From the NCBI GenBank assembly GCA_013373015.1, contig JABXIQ010000042.1:1-43768 (forward strand): 43,768 bases of DNA. Reading direction: 5' to 3'. The translations under genes and the position numbers were made by a program. The stretch comes from Kangiellaceae bacterium (GTDB lineage Bacteria > Pseudomonadota > Gammaproteobacteria > Enterobacterales > Kangiellaceae). Under the pieces are notes generated by a model, which ran no database searches, had not been told where the DNA came from, and saw only the letters and a program-made list of their open reading frames with translations. This document shows, one piece after another, positions 1 to 7,130 of this stretch (positions are counted from its first letter, which is position 1; each line of letters opens with the position of its first letter).

Positions 1-72
1 AAGCGTTAATCTAAGCGTTAATCTAAGCGTTAATCTAAGCGTTAATCTAAGCGTTAATCTAAGCGTTAATCT
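1..72. repeat. 12-bp tandem repeat, six units
   Basis: Six perfect consecutive copies of aagcgttaatct run from the first base of the window to position 72, so the array may extend further left. On the minus strand the unit reads AGATTAACGCTT. The array abuts the 3' end of fklB, and its last copy shares bases with the fklB stop codon (71-73). Because 12 is divisible by 3, every unit repeats GCT TAG in the fklB frame, giving a series of in-frame stop codons. Expansion or contraction would therefore not change the protein. Confidence 0.95.
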
Positions 73-691
73 AAGCAACAATATCCAACAACTCAATATC
101 AAAAACGAGTGCTTGATATGGGCCAATTGCTCCACCAGCACCGCGCTCACCATACGCTAAGTTGTATGGGATATATAATTTCCACTTTGAACCTACTGGC
201 ATCTTTTGTAATGCTTCTGTCCAACCAGCAATAACACCGCCTACTGGGAATTCGGTTGGTTCGTTACGGCTGTATGAACTGTCGAATTCTTGACCATTGA
301 TCAAGGTGCCTCGGTAGTGAGTGCGCACAGTTGAGCTTGCTGTAGGAATTGGGCCAGAGCCTTCGTTAATGATTTCGTACTGTAAGCCACTCTCTAAAAC
401 GGTCACTTCATCACGCTTTGCGTTCTCAGCTAAAAATGCTTCGCCTTCGGCTGCAAACTTCTTGGCATTGGCGGCTTGCTCAGCTTGTAAACGCTCTTGA
501 ATTTCCATAAATGCAGCATTGATGTCATTTCCATCAATTTGCGGTGCTTTATTAGCAAAAGCATCTTGGATGCCTGCGATAACAGCATCAATAGCGACAC
601 CTTCAAAAGCGCCTTGTACTTGTTGGCCCATTTGTAAGCCAATACCGTATGAAGCTTTTGCTTCGGTTGTTGAAAAGTCTGGATTTGACAT
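71..691 (-). CDS. fklB: FKBP-type peptidyl-prolyl isomerase, FklB-like
   Basis: Peptidyl-prolyl cis-trans isomerase that assists protein folding. At 206 aa it has exactly the length of E. coli FklB. Residues 1 to about 110 form the helical dimerisation region, with the family opening T-x-E-A-x-A-S-Y-G-I-G-L-Q-x-G-Q-Q. Residues 115-205 are the FKBP fold, with VRTHYRGTLINGQEFDSSY, the FPVGGVIAGWTEAL strand-helix and LAYGERGAGGAIGPYQALVF lining the active site. There is no signal peptide, so it is probably cytoplasmic, unlike the periplasmic Mip/FkpA relatives. The stop codon TAG lies in the 12-bp tandem repeat. It is divergent from rdgC, and a hairpin sits in its upstream region. Confidence 0.93.
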   Translation of the reverse strand: MSNPDFSTTEAKASYGIGLQMGQQVQGAFEGVAIDAVIAGIQDAFANKAPQIDGNDINAAFMEIQERLQAEQAANAKKFAAEGEAFLAENAKRDEVTVLESGLQYEIINEGSGPIPTASSTVRTHYRGTLINGQEFDSSYSRNEPTEFPVGGVIAGWTEALQKMPVGSKWKLYIPYNLAYGERGAGGAIGPYQALVFDIELLDIVA

Positions 692-738
692 GAGTTCTCC
701 GCATTACTGGTAAAATGTTAAAAACATATAAAAAATAA

Positions 739-764
739 GGCGCTACCAAGATTGATTTAGCGCC
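739..764 (-). promoter_or_regulatory. hairpin upstream of fklB, terminator-like
   Basis: A perfect 7-bp stem, ggcgcta (739-745) and tagcgcc (758-764), with a 12-nt loop. Read on the minus strand it is followed by a T-rich run (TTATTTTTTAT) and lies about 48 nt before the fklB start codon. It could be a 5'-UTR attenuator or part of the divergent fklB/rdgC promoter region. The shape is visible but the role is inference. Confidence 0.35.
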
Positions 765-903
765 ATTTGCTTTTTATATAAGGGTTGTTTTGGATTTTTA
801 AAGTCTGATCATAAGAAATCACCAACATTTACCTATTGTTGGTGGAATGCGTATGGGTTTTTCGCGATAATATGCGCCATATTTCATTTAAGAAAAAAAT
901 TCT

Positions 904-1809
904 ATGTGGTTCAAAAATTGCCATATTTACCATCTCACCAGCCCTTTTGAGCATAAACCCGAAGCTTTAGCAGAATTATTGGAAACTAAGCGTTTTAATG
1001 GTGTTGGCCGACAAGATAATGAAGCCATTGGCTGGATCTCTCCACTCAATCGCCATCTTGAGCACTTAGTACACGCGGCTAATGGTTGTATTTTGTTGTG
1101 TTTACGTAAAGAACAAAAAGTCATTCCTGCGAGCATGGTCAAAGAAAGTCTTGAAGAGCGCGTGGCAGCGATTCAAGACGCTGAAGGTCGCAAGGTGTAT
1201 GGCAAGGAAAAAACGGCGCTTAAAGATGATATTCTAAGTGTTTTGAAACCAAAAGCCTTAACCAAATCCAGTCATGTTTATGGATATATCGATCCGCGCA
1301 ATAATTTAATGGTGGTTAATGCAGGAAGCCACGCTGTTGCTGATGCTTTTATTCAGTTATTGCTTGATTCTATCGGTAGCTTAGGAGCAGTAAAGCTGAT
1401 GGGTGAAGAAAACCCGTCGGTAATTATGAACCGTTGGTTGCTGGAAGGATTACCACAAGACTGGGAATTGACAGGCCAGTATGAGTTAAAAGATCCGCAA
1501 GATGAGCGTATAGCTAAATTCAAAGATAACGAGTCTGGTAATCAGTTGATTGGTGAATTATTAGAAGATGGTTATTGGGTACAAAAGCTTGGAGTTCGTT
1601 ATAAAGATCAATTCAATGCTATGCTGCAACATGATTTGCAGATCAAAAGTATCAAGTATGATGATGAACTTCTTAAGGAAAATGATGATATAGATGATAT
1701 GGATCAATATGCGCGTTTGGATGCGGATTTAGTGTTGATGACCCAAACGCTTGCTGAGTTTGTCGCTCAGTTGATGAAACATTTCAAAGTCAATACTGAT
1801 AAAGAATAG
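904..1809 (+). CDS. rdgC: recombination-associated protein RdgC
   Basis: Ring-shaped dimeric DNA-binding protein of the nucleoid that limits RecA-dependent recombination. At 301 aa it matches the E. coli length (303). Family landmarks are the opening MWFKNxxxYxLT, the early G-x-x-D-x-x-x-x-GW segment, LxxxANGCILLCLRKEQKxIP, the central LKDDILSVLKPKAL, and the C-terminal run from DELLKENDDIDDMDQYARLDADLVLMT to LAEFVAQLM, equivalent to the E. coli end. It is followed 8 bp later by the next gene, so the two are probably co-transcribed. Confidence 0.95.
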   Translation: MWFKNCHIYHLTSPFEHKPEALAELLETKRFNGVGRQDNEAIGWISPLNRHLEHLVHAANGCILLCLRKEQKVIPASMVKESLEERVAAIQDAEGRKVYGKEKTALKDDILSVLKPKALTKSSHVYGYIDPRNNLMVVNAGSHAVADAFIQLLLDSIGSLGAVKLMGEENPSVIMNRWLLEGLPQDWELTGQYELKDPQDERIAKFKDNESGNQLIGELLEDGYWVQKLGVRYKDQFNAMLQHDLQIKSIKYDDELLKENDDIDDMDQYARLDADLVLMTQTLAEFVAQLMKHFKVNTDKE

Positions 1810-1817
1810 GAACGCAA

Positions 1818-3248
1818 GTGTCTGAATTTAAACAAGAAAAAAGTTTAAGCACACAACAGAAAGCATTGAGTGTTAATTTAGATGATCGTCAATATGGTGC
1901 CATTGTTGAAATTGGCGCAGGCCAAGAGGTAGCGCGTCAGTTTTTTAGCGCAGGCGCTGCGGCGGGCACTGTAGCGAAAACCATGTCGGCTTATGACATG
2001 CAGGTTAGCGACGATATTTACGGCAAAGCTGGACGCTATGTAAGTCGTGAGCGTTTAGTGCAAATGTTGAGCCATGAATATGACCTATTACACAAGCGTT
2101 TAGGCGAAGTTCGTTCGGCAGAAACTCAGTATTTTAGCTATGCAGCTACAGTTACTGCGCGAAGCTATAGCCAGAAGAACGAGTGTCATGGTTGGATTGG
2201 CATGAAAGTCCAGCTTGAGGCTCATGCGCAGCCTAGTGAAATCATCATGCATGTACGAATGCTGGATGATACCAATCGTGAGCAGTCTGAAGCGTTGGGT
2301 ATTTTTGGTGTTAATGTGATTTATGGCGCTTTTAATTTTTATAAAGATCCTAAGCGTTTTATTGAATCTCTGCTTGATAATTTGGTTGATGGATATGGCC
2401 AAAAGCGTATGGAAGTGGATTTAATTCATTTCTCTGGTGAGCAGTTTGAGCAGGTTGAAAATCGTTTGATGAATTTGCACTTGGTTCGCTCTTGGTGTTG
2501 TCGTGCGGTAATGTTTGATGCGCAAGGCGAGTCGGAAGTCCCGGGTAGTTTATTGCGCAAGAAAGATGTCATGGTTATTCGTGGTTCTTTCAAGCCGCCT
2601 ACAAAAGTGCATGTGGATATGACGGAAGCTGCTATGCAGCAGTTCCTTAAAGAAGATGGAGTTGATCCGGATAAGGTTTGTACGGTTGCTGAAATCACCA
2701 TGGCTGAGCTGGCGACCGATGGCGATGACAATGATGCGAGTTTCTTAGCGCGAGTTGATTTGCTGAATAAACTTGGTTACAACGTATTGATATCTGATTA
2801 CTTACGTTTCTTTAGACTGCGATCATGGATGCGCCGCTATACGCAAAATACTATTGGTATCGTTCTAAGCATCTTAGATTTTGATCAGTTGTTTAATGAA
2901 AAGTATTATGATGGCCTAGAAGGTGGCTTCTTGGAAGCAATGGGCAAGCTATTTTCTGGCAATACCTACGTTTACGTTTACCCAACCCGAAAAGATGGAA
3001 AACTGATAACCTTAGACAATGTTGAGGTATCAGAAAATTCGAAGTTCCTACTCAAGCATTTAATTGAGAATAAATTATTGGTGGCTACCGAAACTTGGAA
3101 TGATGAAAATTTGCATATTTCAGCTCGTAATATTGCCGCAGCAATTCCACTAGGGCAGGGTGAATGGGAAAAGCAGCTACCAGAAGCTATTCGCAATGAA
3201 ATCAAAGATAAATGTATGTTTGGTTATTGCGAGTTACCGCAAAAATAA
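1818..3248 (+). CDS. conserved protein of unknown function with a nucleotidyltransferase-like GSFxPPTxxH motif
   Basis: A soluble 476-aa protein with no signal peptide or membrane segment. The start is GTG, and an AGGA preceding it overlaps the rdgC stop. It belongs to a conserved family recognisable by the N-terminal block YGAIVEIGAGQEVARQFF, then AAGTVAKTMSAYDMxVSDxIYG. Homologues are, from memory, labelled inconsistently (for example nicotinate-nucleotide adenylyltransferase or TonB-dependent receptor) without experimental support. The first label probably comes from RGSFKPPTKVHVDM near residue 255, which resembles the (G)SFxPxHxGH nucleotide-binding motif of adenylyltransferases but has Thr for the first His. 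No TonB-receptor barrel is visible. Sits between rdgC and ychJ. No function is assigned. Confidence 0.85.
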   Translation: MSEFKQEKSLSTQQKALSVNLDDRQYGAIVEIGAGQEVARQFFSAGAAAGTVAKTMSAYDMQVSDDIYGKAGRYVSRERLVQMLSHEYDLLHKRLGEVRSAETQYFSYAATVTARSYSQKNECHGWIGMKVQLEAHAQPSEIIMHVRMLDDTNREQSEALGIFGVNVIYGAFNFYKDPKRFIESLLDNLVDGYGQKRMEVDLIHFSGEQFEQVENRLMNLHLVRSWCCRAVMFDAQGESEVPGSLLRKKDVMVIRGSFKPPTKVHVDMTEAAMQQFLKEDGVDPDKVCTVAEITMAELATDGDDNDASFLARVDLLNKLGYNVLISDYLRFFRLRSWMRRYTQNTIGIVLSILDFDQLFNEKYYDGLEGGFLEAMGKLFSGNTYVYVYPTRKDGKLITLDNVEVSENSKFLLKHLIENKLLVATETWNDENLHISARNIAAAIPLGQGEWEKQLPEAIRNEIKDKCMFGYCELPQK

Positions 3249-3263
3249 CCTGTTGATAATCCA

Positions 3264-3737
3264 ATGATTTGTCCCTGCCAAAACAAACAAAACCCAGTTG
3301 CAAAGTTATATGCAGATTGTTGCGAACCTCTGCATTTAAGGGTGTCAGAAGCTATAAGCCCTGAGCAATTAATGCGCTCGCGTTATAGCGCTTTTTTCTT
3401 AGCGCTTGGCCAATATATTTTTGATACCCAGCATCCTGACTTTAGGAATGGTACGCCAAATGATTATCAACAAAGCGCAGAGTCAACGGAGTGGTGTGGG
3501 CTTGAGGTTTTAGAATCGGAGCAAGAAAGCTATTCGGGAAAAGTCAATTTCAAAGCCTATTTTATTGATAAAGATAAATGGCATTGCTTACATGAAATTT
3601 CTAATTTTGTATTAGAAAATGGCCATTGGTTGTATACTGATGGCGTTTATCAACCCAGAAAAGTCATTAAAATTTCCCGTAATGAGCTCTGTCCTTGCAA
3701 TAGTGGCTTAAAGGCTAAAAAGTGCCATTTGTCATAA
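3264..3737 (+). CDS. ychJ: YchJ family protein with SEC-C zinc motifs
   Basis: 157 aa, like E. coli YchJ (152). The N-terminus has a cysteine cluster (ICPCQNKQNP...YADCCEPL) followed by the family hallmark PEQLMRSRYSAFFLALGQYIFDTQHP. The middle is an NTF2-like fold with TEWCGLEVL. The C-terminus is a second SEC-C-type motif, NELCPCNSGLKAKKCHLS, with C-x-C-x8-C-H able to bind zinc. SEC-C motifs occur in SecA and many accessory proteins. The biochemical role of YchJ is unknown. It starts 15 bp after the previous stop. Confidence 0.92.
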   Translation: MICPCQNKQNPVAKLYADCCEPLHLRVSEAISPEQLMRSRYSAFFLALGQYIFDTQHPDFRNGTPNDYQQSAESTEWCGLEVLESEQESYSGKVNFKAYFIDKDKWHCLHEISNFVLENGHWLYTDGVYQPRKVIKISRNELCPCNSGLKAKKCHLS

Positions 3738-3759
3738 CATTATTTAATCTGAGAATATC

Positions 3760-3987
3760 ATGAGCACAATACAAGAGTTACAAGAACAAATTGAAGAATT
3801 GCAATCTAAACTAGCTTTCCAAGATGACACCATTGAGCAGTTAAATCAGATGGTGACAAAGCAGGACAAAATTATCCGTAAAATGGAGCAGCGCTTTATT
3901 TTAATCGGCGAAAAGTTGCTGGATATGGAAAGTCAGTTGCCTAATAAACCTTTTAATCCAGCGGATGAATTGCCGCCGCATTATTAA
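3760..3987 (+). CDS. slyX: SlyX family coiled-coil protein
   Basis: Small 75-aa protein, the standard SlyX length. Residues 2 to about 57 form one long heptad-repeat coiled coil (IQELQEQIEELQSKLAFQDDTIEQLNQMV). The C-terminus ends in the conserved PPHY. SlyX accompanies phiX174 lysis genetics in E. coli, but its cell function is unclear. Its end overlaps the convergent EamA gene by 4 bp. Confidence 0.93.
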   Translation: MSTIQELQEQIEELQSKLAFQDDTIEQLNQMVTKQDKIIRKMEQRFILIGEKLLDMESQLPNKPFNPADELPPHY

Positions 3988-4892
3988 TTAATAGCTTTTT
4001 TGGTTAAATCTTTGCGGTTGACGACAAATAAATTTCCAATCCCAATCAATAAAATTCCAATGGCTATTGGCCATGTCCAAACAAAACCCTCGAAAAATGT
4101 TGAAATGATCAATGCCACTGCTGGAAACAGCACCACCACATAAGTTGCTTTATGGATACCTATTCGTCTGAGCAAGGTTAAATAAGCGCCGAAAGCTAAC
4201 ACCGAACCAAACAAGGATAAATAAATCATACTGATGCTGTAGGCGGGGGCGGTGTCGTAAACTAAAGGTTTGCCCTGAACCAAACCAATCAATAAGCTTA
4301 GCAAGGCACCATAGCCCATAGCAAAAGCATTCATTTGCATGACCGGTAATTGGTATTTTTGGGTTTGGAAGGAGACCATATTGCCGACTGAGGCTGCGAG
4401 AACTCCCAATAATGACACTGCTAGTCCATATAGCATTGTATTTTCAAAACTAAAATCGCCAATATCTTTCCAGAAGATAAGCACGATGCCGACAAGACCT
4501 ATCAGTGCACCAATGAGCACTTCTTTACTAATGGGAGTGCGAAAAAATAGCCAAGAGTTGAAAATATTAACAATCAGCACAGAGGAAAAGATGACTGAGG
4601 CCATAGCTGAAGTTAAATATTCTTGCGCCTCGTATACCATCAAATAGTTTAAACAAAATAAAGTTAAACCCAATAAAGCCATCCATAAGTGGTTGTGTAA
4701 GGAAAACTTCAGTGGCAACTTTTTATAAAGACAGTAAACAAACAACATCAAGCTGGCTAAGGCAAACCGATAGAAACTCGAGTATTCATGTGGCACTACG
4801 CCAAGTTGATACTCAATAGTAAACCAGGTGCTACCCCAAACGATTACTGTGAAGATATAGAGAAATAGGGTGGAGTTTATTATTTTTATCAT
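3984..4892 (-). CDS. EamA/DMT-family transporter
   Basis: 302-aa inner-membrane protein with about ten hydrophobic segments arranged as two EamA repeats, the architecture of RhaT/YdcZ-type drug/metabolite exporters. The opening FLYIFTVIVWGSTWFTIEYQLG is typical of the first EamA helix (WGSxW), and the second repeat carries the conserved Pro/Gly-rich helices near FGSVLAFGAYLTLLRRIG. The substrate cannot be read from sequence; amino acids or other metabolites are common in the family. It converges on slyX and lies just downstream (22 bp) of the 232-aa unknown on the same strand. Confidence 0.9.
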   Translation of the reverse strand: MIKIINSTLFLYIFTVIVWGSTWFTIEYQLGVVPHEYSSFYRFALASLMLFVYCLYKKLPLKFSLHNHLWMALLGLTLFCLNYLMVYEAQEYLTSAMASVIFSSVLIVNIFNSWLFFRTPISKEVLIGALIGLVGIVLIFWKDIGDFSFENTMLYGLAVSLLGVLAASVGNMVSFQTQKYQLPVMQMNAFAMGYGALLSLLIGLVQGKPLVYDTAPAYSISMIYLSLFGSVLAFGAYLTLLRRIGIHKATYVVVLFPAVALIISTFFEGFVWTWPIAIGILLIGIGNLFVVNRKDLTKKAIN

Positions 4893-4914
4893 TTAGTTAT
4901 TGCCTAATGTTTAA

Positions 4915-5613
4915 TTAGGCGCTTTCATCATTAGCTTTGCTCTTGGCAATTTGCTCATTTCTATACTCTTCCCACTCTTTTTCTTCACGCACTCGATCTT
5001 CATGTGTGTATGAGTTGACTTTCACTCGGTTAAAGCCTGAAGAAATTTTATGAACATCCTCTTGTAGTTTCTTTAGGCTTTGTGCAATAGAGTACATGTG
5101 TGGCGTGCCAAGGCCTCCCGCCCCTTCGAACTGCGACATATCTATGGTGTAAGTGTCAGAATATTTCCTATTAGTAGAGCTTTTGTATTTAACAGTGACC
5201 GAGAATATGGCTTTTATTTTTTTATCGAATTCTTCAGTAAATCTAGTGTAATGCGATTGCATTCGTTGACTTGAACCTATGTAATCGACCCCTGTTTTAA
5301 GGAAGCGGGATTTTGAAAAATCGCTGATTAGTATACGGCCACCTTCATCATCTTTATTTGCGGAAAGCTCGAACGAAACATCAAATGCTGGGCCTGAGCC
5401 GACATTTTCGAAATACAGGTGTGCAAAGTTAATAAATTCTTCACGTGGTTCAACGAAGGCAACAAGTTTTGGCTCAGTTTGCGCCCTTCTCATTTGGCGA
5501 GTTTCTTTTACTAGCAATGCGGTAAGAACTGCGTACACAACGGTAGATAGCGCAACAACAGCACTAAATACTAGAGTCGTTATTTCTTGATGCTGTTGCA
5601 GTAGTTCGATCAT
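4915..5613 (-). CDS. membrane-anchored protein of unknown function
   Basis: 232 aa, not recognised. One hydrophobic helix (about residues 12-36) anchors a predicted cytoplasmic domain. The segment LLVKETRQMRRAQTEPKLVAF, then an LYFENVGSGPAFDVSFEL strand motif, is common in small single-pass unknowns of bacterial accessory regions: an Ig-like or beta-sandwich region that begins with an N-x-G-x-G-P-A turn. The C-terminus is highly charged and helical (EDRVREEKEWEEYRNEQIAK), probably coiled coil. Upstream are about 270 bp without a gene. No partner gene was identified, so no function is given. Confidence 0.8.
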   Translation of the reverse strand: MIELLQQHQEITTLVFSAVVALSTVVYAVLTALLVKETRQMRRAQTEPKLVAFVEPREEFINFAHLYFENVGSGPAFDVSFELSANKDDEGGRILISDFSKSRFLKTGVDYIGSSQRMQSHYTRFTEEFDKKIKAIFSVTVKYKSSTNRKYSDTYTIDMSQFEGAGGLGTPHMYSIAQSLKKLQEDVHKISSGFNRVKVNSYTHEDRVREEKEWEEYRNEQIAKSKANDESA

Positions 5614-5841
5614 GTATTTATACGCCTAATATAGTAATATATGAATTCGATTGTAACACTTTAATTTATATAGGAAAACTTTAGAAGTGACGATTCTGTA
5701 TCTTTAAAGGGACTTCCTTCGGTCGTAATTTTAGGACTAGAGGATCTCCTAATTTAGGCCAACTTAAAGAAAATCAGCAAGTTAGTTAGGTATGCTTTGT
5801 TTTTAGAGTTCACTTTTGCTGGTTTTAATTATACAGGCCTC

Positions 5842-5847
5842 TATAAT
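5842..5847 (+). promoter_or_regulatory. possible -10 element of the flavoprotein gene
   Basis: A perfect TATAAT lies 36 bp before the proposed TTG start at 5883. No -35 hexamer at a normal distance is convincing: a TTGCTG at 5816-5821 is 20 bp away. Nothing else was recognised in the preceding gap 5614-5841, which is AT-rich. Confidence 0.3.
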
Positions 5848-5882
5848 CTGTTTATCCCAAAATCATAACGAAGGTTTCTTCT

Positions 5883-7070
5883 TTGCAATCCATTGATGTA
5901 TTAATTATTGGCGCTGGTGCGGCGGGTTTGATGTGCGGAATTAGTGCTGCTAGTCGCAGTCGTCGGACACTGGTGATTGACCATGCCAATAAGGTGGGTA
6001 AGAAGATCCTGATGTCAGGTGGTGGCCGTTGTAATTTCACCAATTACTTTGCCGAGCCTACTAACTATCTTTCGCATAATCAGCATTTTTGTAAGTCTGC
6101 TTTGAGCCGATTTACCCAATGGGATTTTATTGCTTTAGTGGAAAAACATGGTATTGCTTACCATGAAAAGAAACTCGGTCAGTTATTTTGTGATGATAAA
6201 GCTAAAGATATTGTCAATATGTTGCTGGCTGAGTGTGAAGAAAAGGGTGCTGAAGTAAGAATTAAGTGTTCAGTTGAGTCGGTTAAAAAAGTTGAACATG
6301 GTTTTATTGTTTCGACTAACCAAGGCAAGTGGCAATGTGAGTCTTTGGTGATTGCTACAGGTGGTTTATCAATCCCGACAATGGGCGCTACTGGTTTTGG
6401 CTATGAGATTGCTAAACAGTTTGGATTGAATCTATATCCTACGTGGGCAGCTTTGGTTCCTTTTACCTTGAATCCCAAGTTATTAGAAGAGTTTAATGGT
6501 TTGTCTGGGGTTTCTGCCGATGCCTTAGTTTCTGCAAATGGCCAATCTTTCCGCGAAAACATTTTATTTACACATCGCGGTTTATCAGGTCCAGCGATAT
6601 TGCAGATTTCCTCTTATTGGCAGCCGAGTGATACAGTTGTAATCAATTTATTTCCAGATGTGGATTTGTTTGAGCAGTTAAAGCAGTGGCAATTGGATAA
6701 ACCTAAAAGTCATTTGGTTACTTTGCTTTCTGAGCAGTTGACAAAGAATCTTGCTGAACGACTTAGCCAGTTATGGTTTAAAGAGTTGGCACATAAATCT
6801 ATAGCTGATATTGCTCATACCGATTTGCAAACCGTTGCCAATGCGCTACAAGAGTGGCAATTGAAACCGACAGGTACAGAAGGATATCGTACTGCGGAAG
6901 TGACTATGGGGGGGGTTGATACTGATGAAGTTTCCTCTAAAACTTTTGAGGCACAAAAAGTACGAGGCTTGTACTTTATCGGTGAAGTGCTTGATGTGAC
7001 GGGACATTTGGGAGGCTTTAACTTTCAATGGGCTTGGGCATCTGGTTATTGCGCTGGCCAGTATGTTTAG
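5883..7070 (+). CDS. HI0933/YhiN-family FAD-dependent oxidoreductase
   Basis: 395-aa flavoprotein. The N-terminal dinucleotide-binding motif is SIDVLIIGAGAAGLMCG (GxGxxG), followed by the family signature KVGKKILMSGGGRCNFTN. Near residue 160 comes VIATGGLSIPTMGATGFGYEIAKQFG, and the C-terminus has EVTMGGVDTDEVSSKTFE and a second FAD contact GLYFIGEVLDVTGHLGGFNFQWAWASG. These identify the HI0933/BaiN-like family (BaiN is a bile-acid flavoprotein reductase; the function in proteobacteria is unclear). Translation must begin at TTG, since no ATG precedes the Rossmann strand; GAAGG lies upstream. An unusual G8 run encodes the conserved TMGGV at 6908-6915. Confidence 0.9.
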   Translation: MQSIDVLIIGAGAAGLMCGISAASRSRRTLVIDHANKVGKKILMSGGGRCNFTNYFAEPTNYLSHNQHFCKSALSRFTQWDFIALVEKHGIAYHEKKLGQLFCDDKAKDIVNMLLAECEEKGAEVRIKCSVESVKKVEHGFIVSTNQGKWQCESLVIATGGLSIPTMGATGFGYEIAKQFGLNLYPTWAALVPFTLNPKLLEEFNGLSGVSADALVSANGQSFRENILFTHRGLSGPAILQISSYWQPSDTVVINLFPDVDLFEQLKQWQLDKPKSHLVTLLSEQLTKNLAERLSQLWFKELAHKSIADIAHTDLQTVANALQEWQLKPTGTEGYRTAEVTMGGVDTDEVSSKTFEAQKVRGLYFIGEVLDVTGHLGGFNFQWAWASGYCAGQYV

Positions 7071-7090
7071 TGTGTAACTGAAAGAAATAA

Positions 7091-7117
7091 AAAAAGGAGC
7101 CTGTCGGCTCCTTTTTT
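7091..7117. terminator. bidirectional intrinsic terminator
   Basis: Stem ggagcc (7096-7101) / ggctcc (7106-7111) with loop tgtc, flanked by A5 on the left and T6 on the right, so it can terminate in both directions. It lies between the convergent flavoprotein and M16 protease genes. Confidence 0.92.
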
Positions 7118-7130
7118 GCAGTTAAATGAA

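Noticed and set aside
1-72. 12-bp tandem repeat as an origin iteron array
   Set aside because: No DnaA box or AT-rich unwinding element beside it and no replication initiator gene; it is tied to the fklB 3' end.
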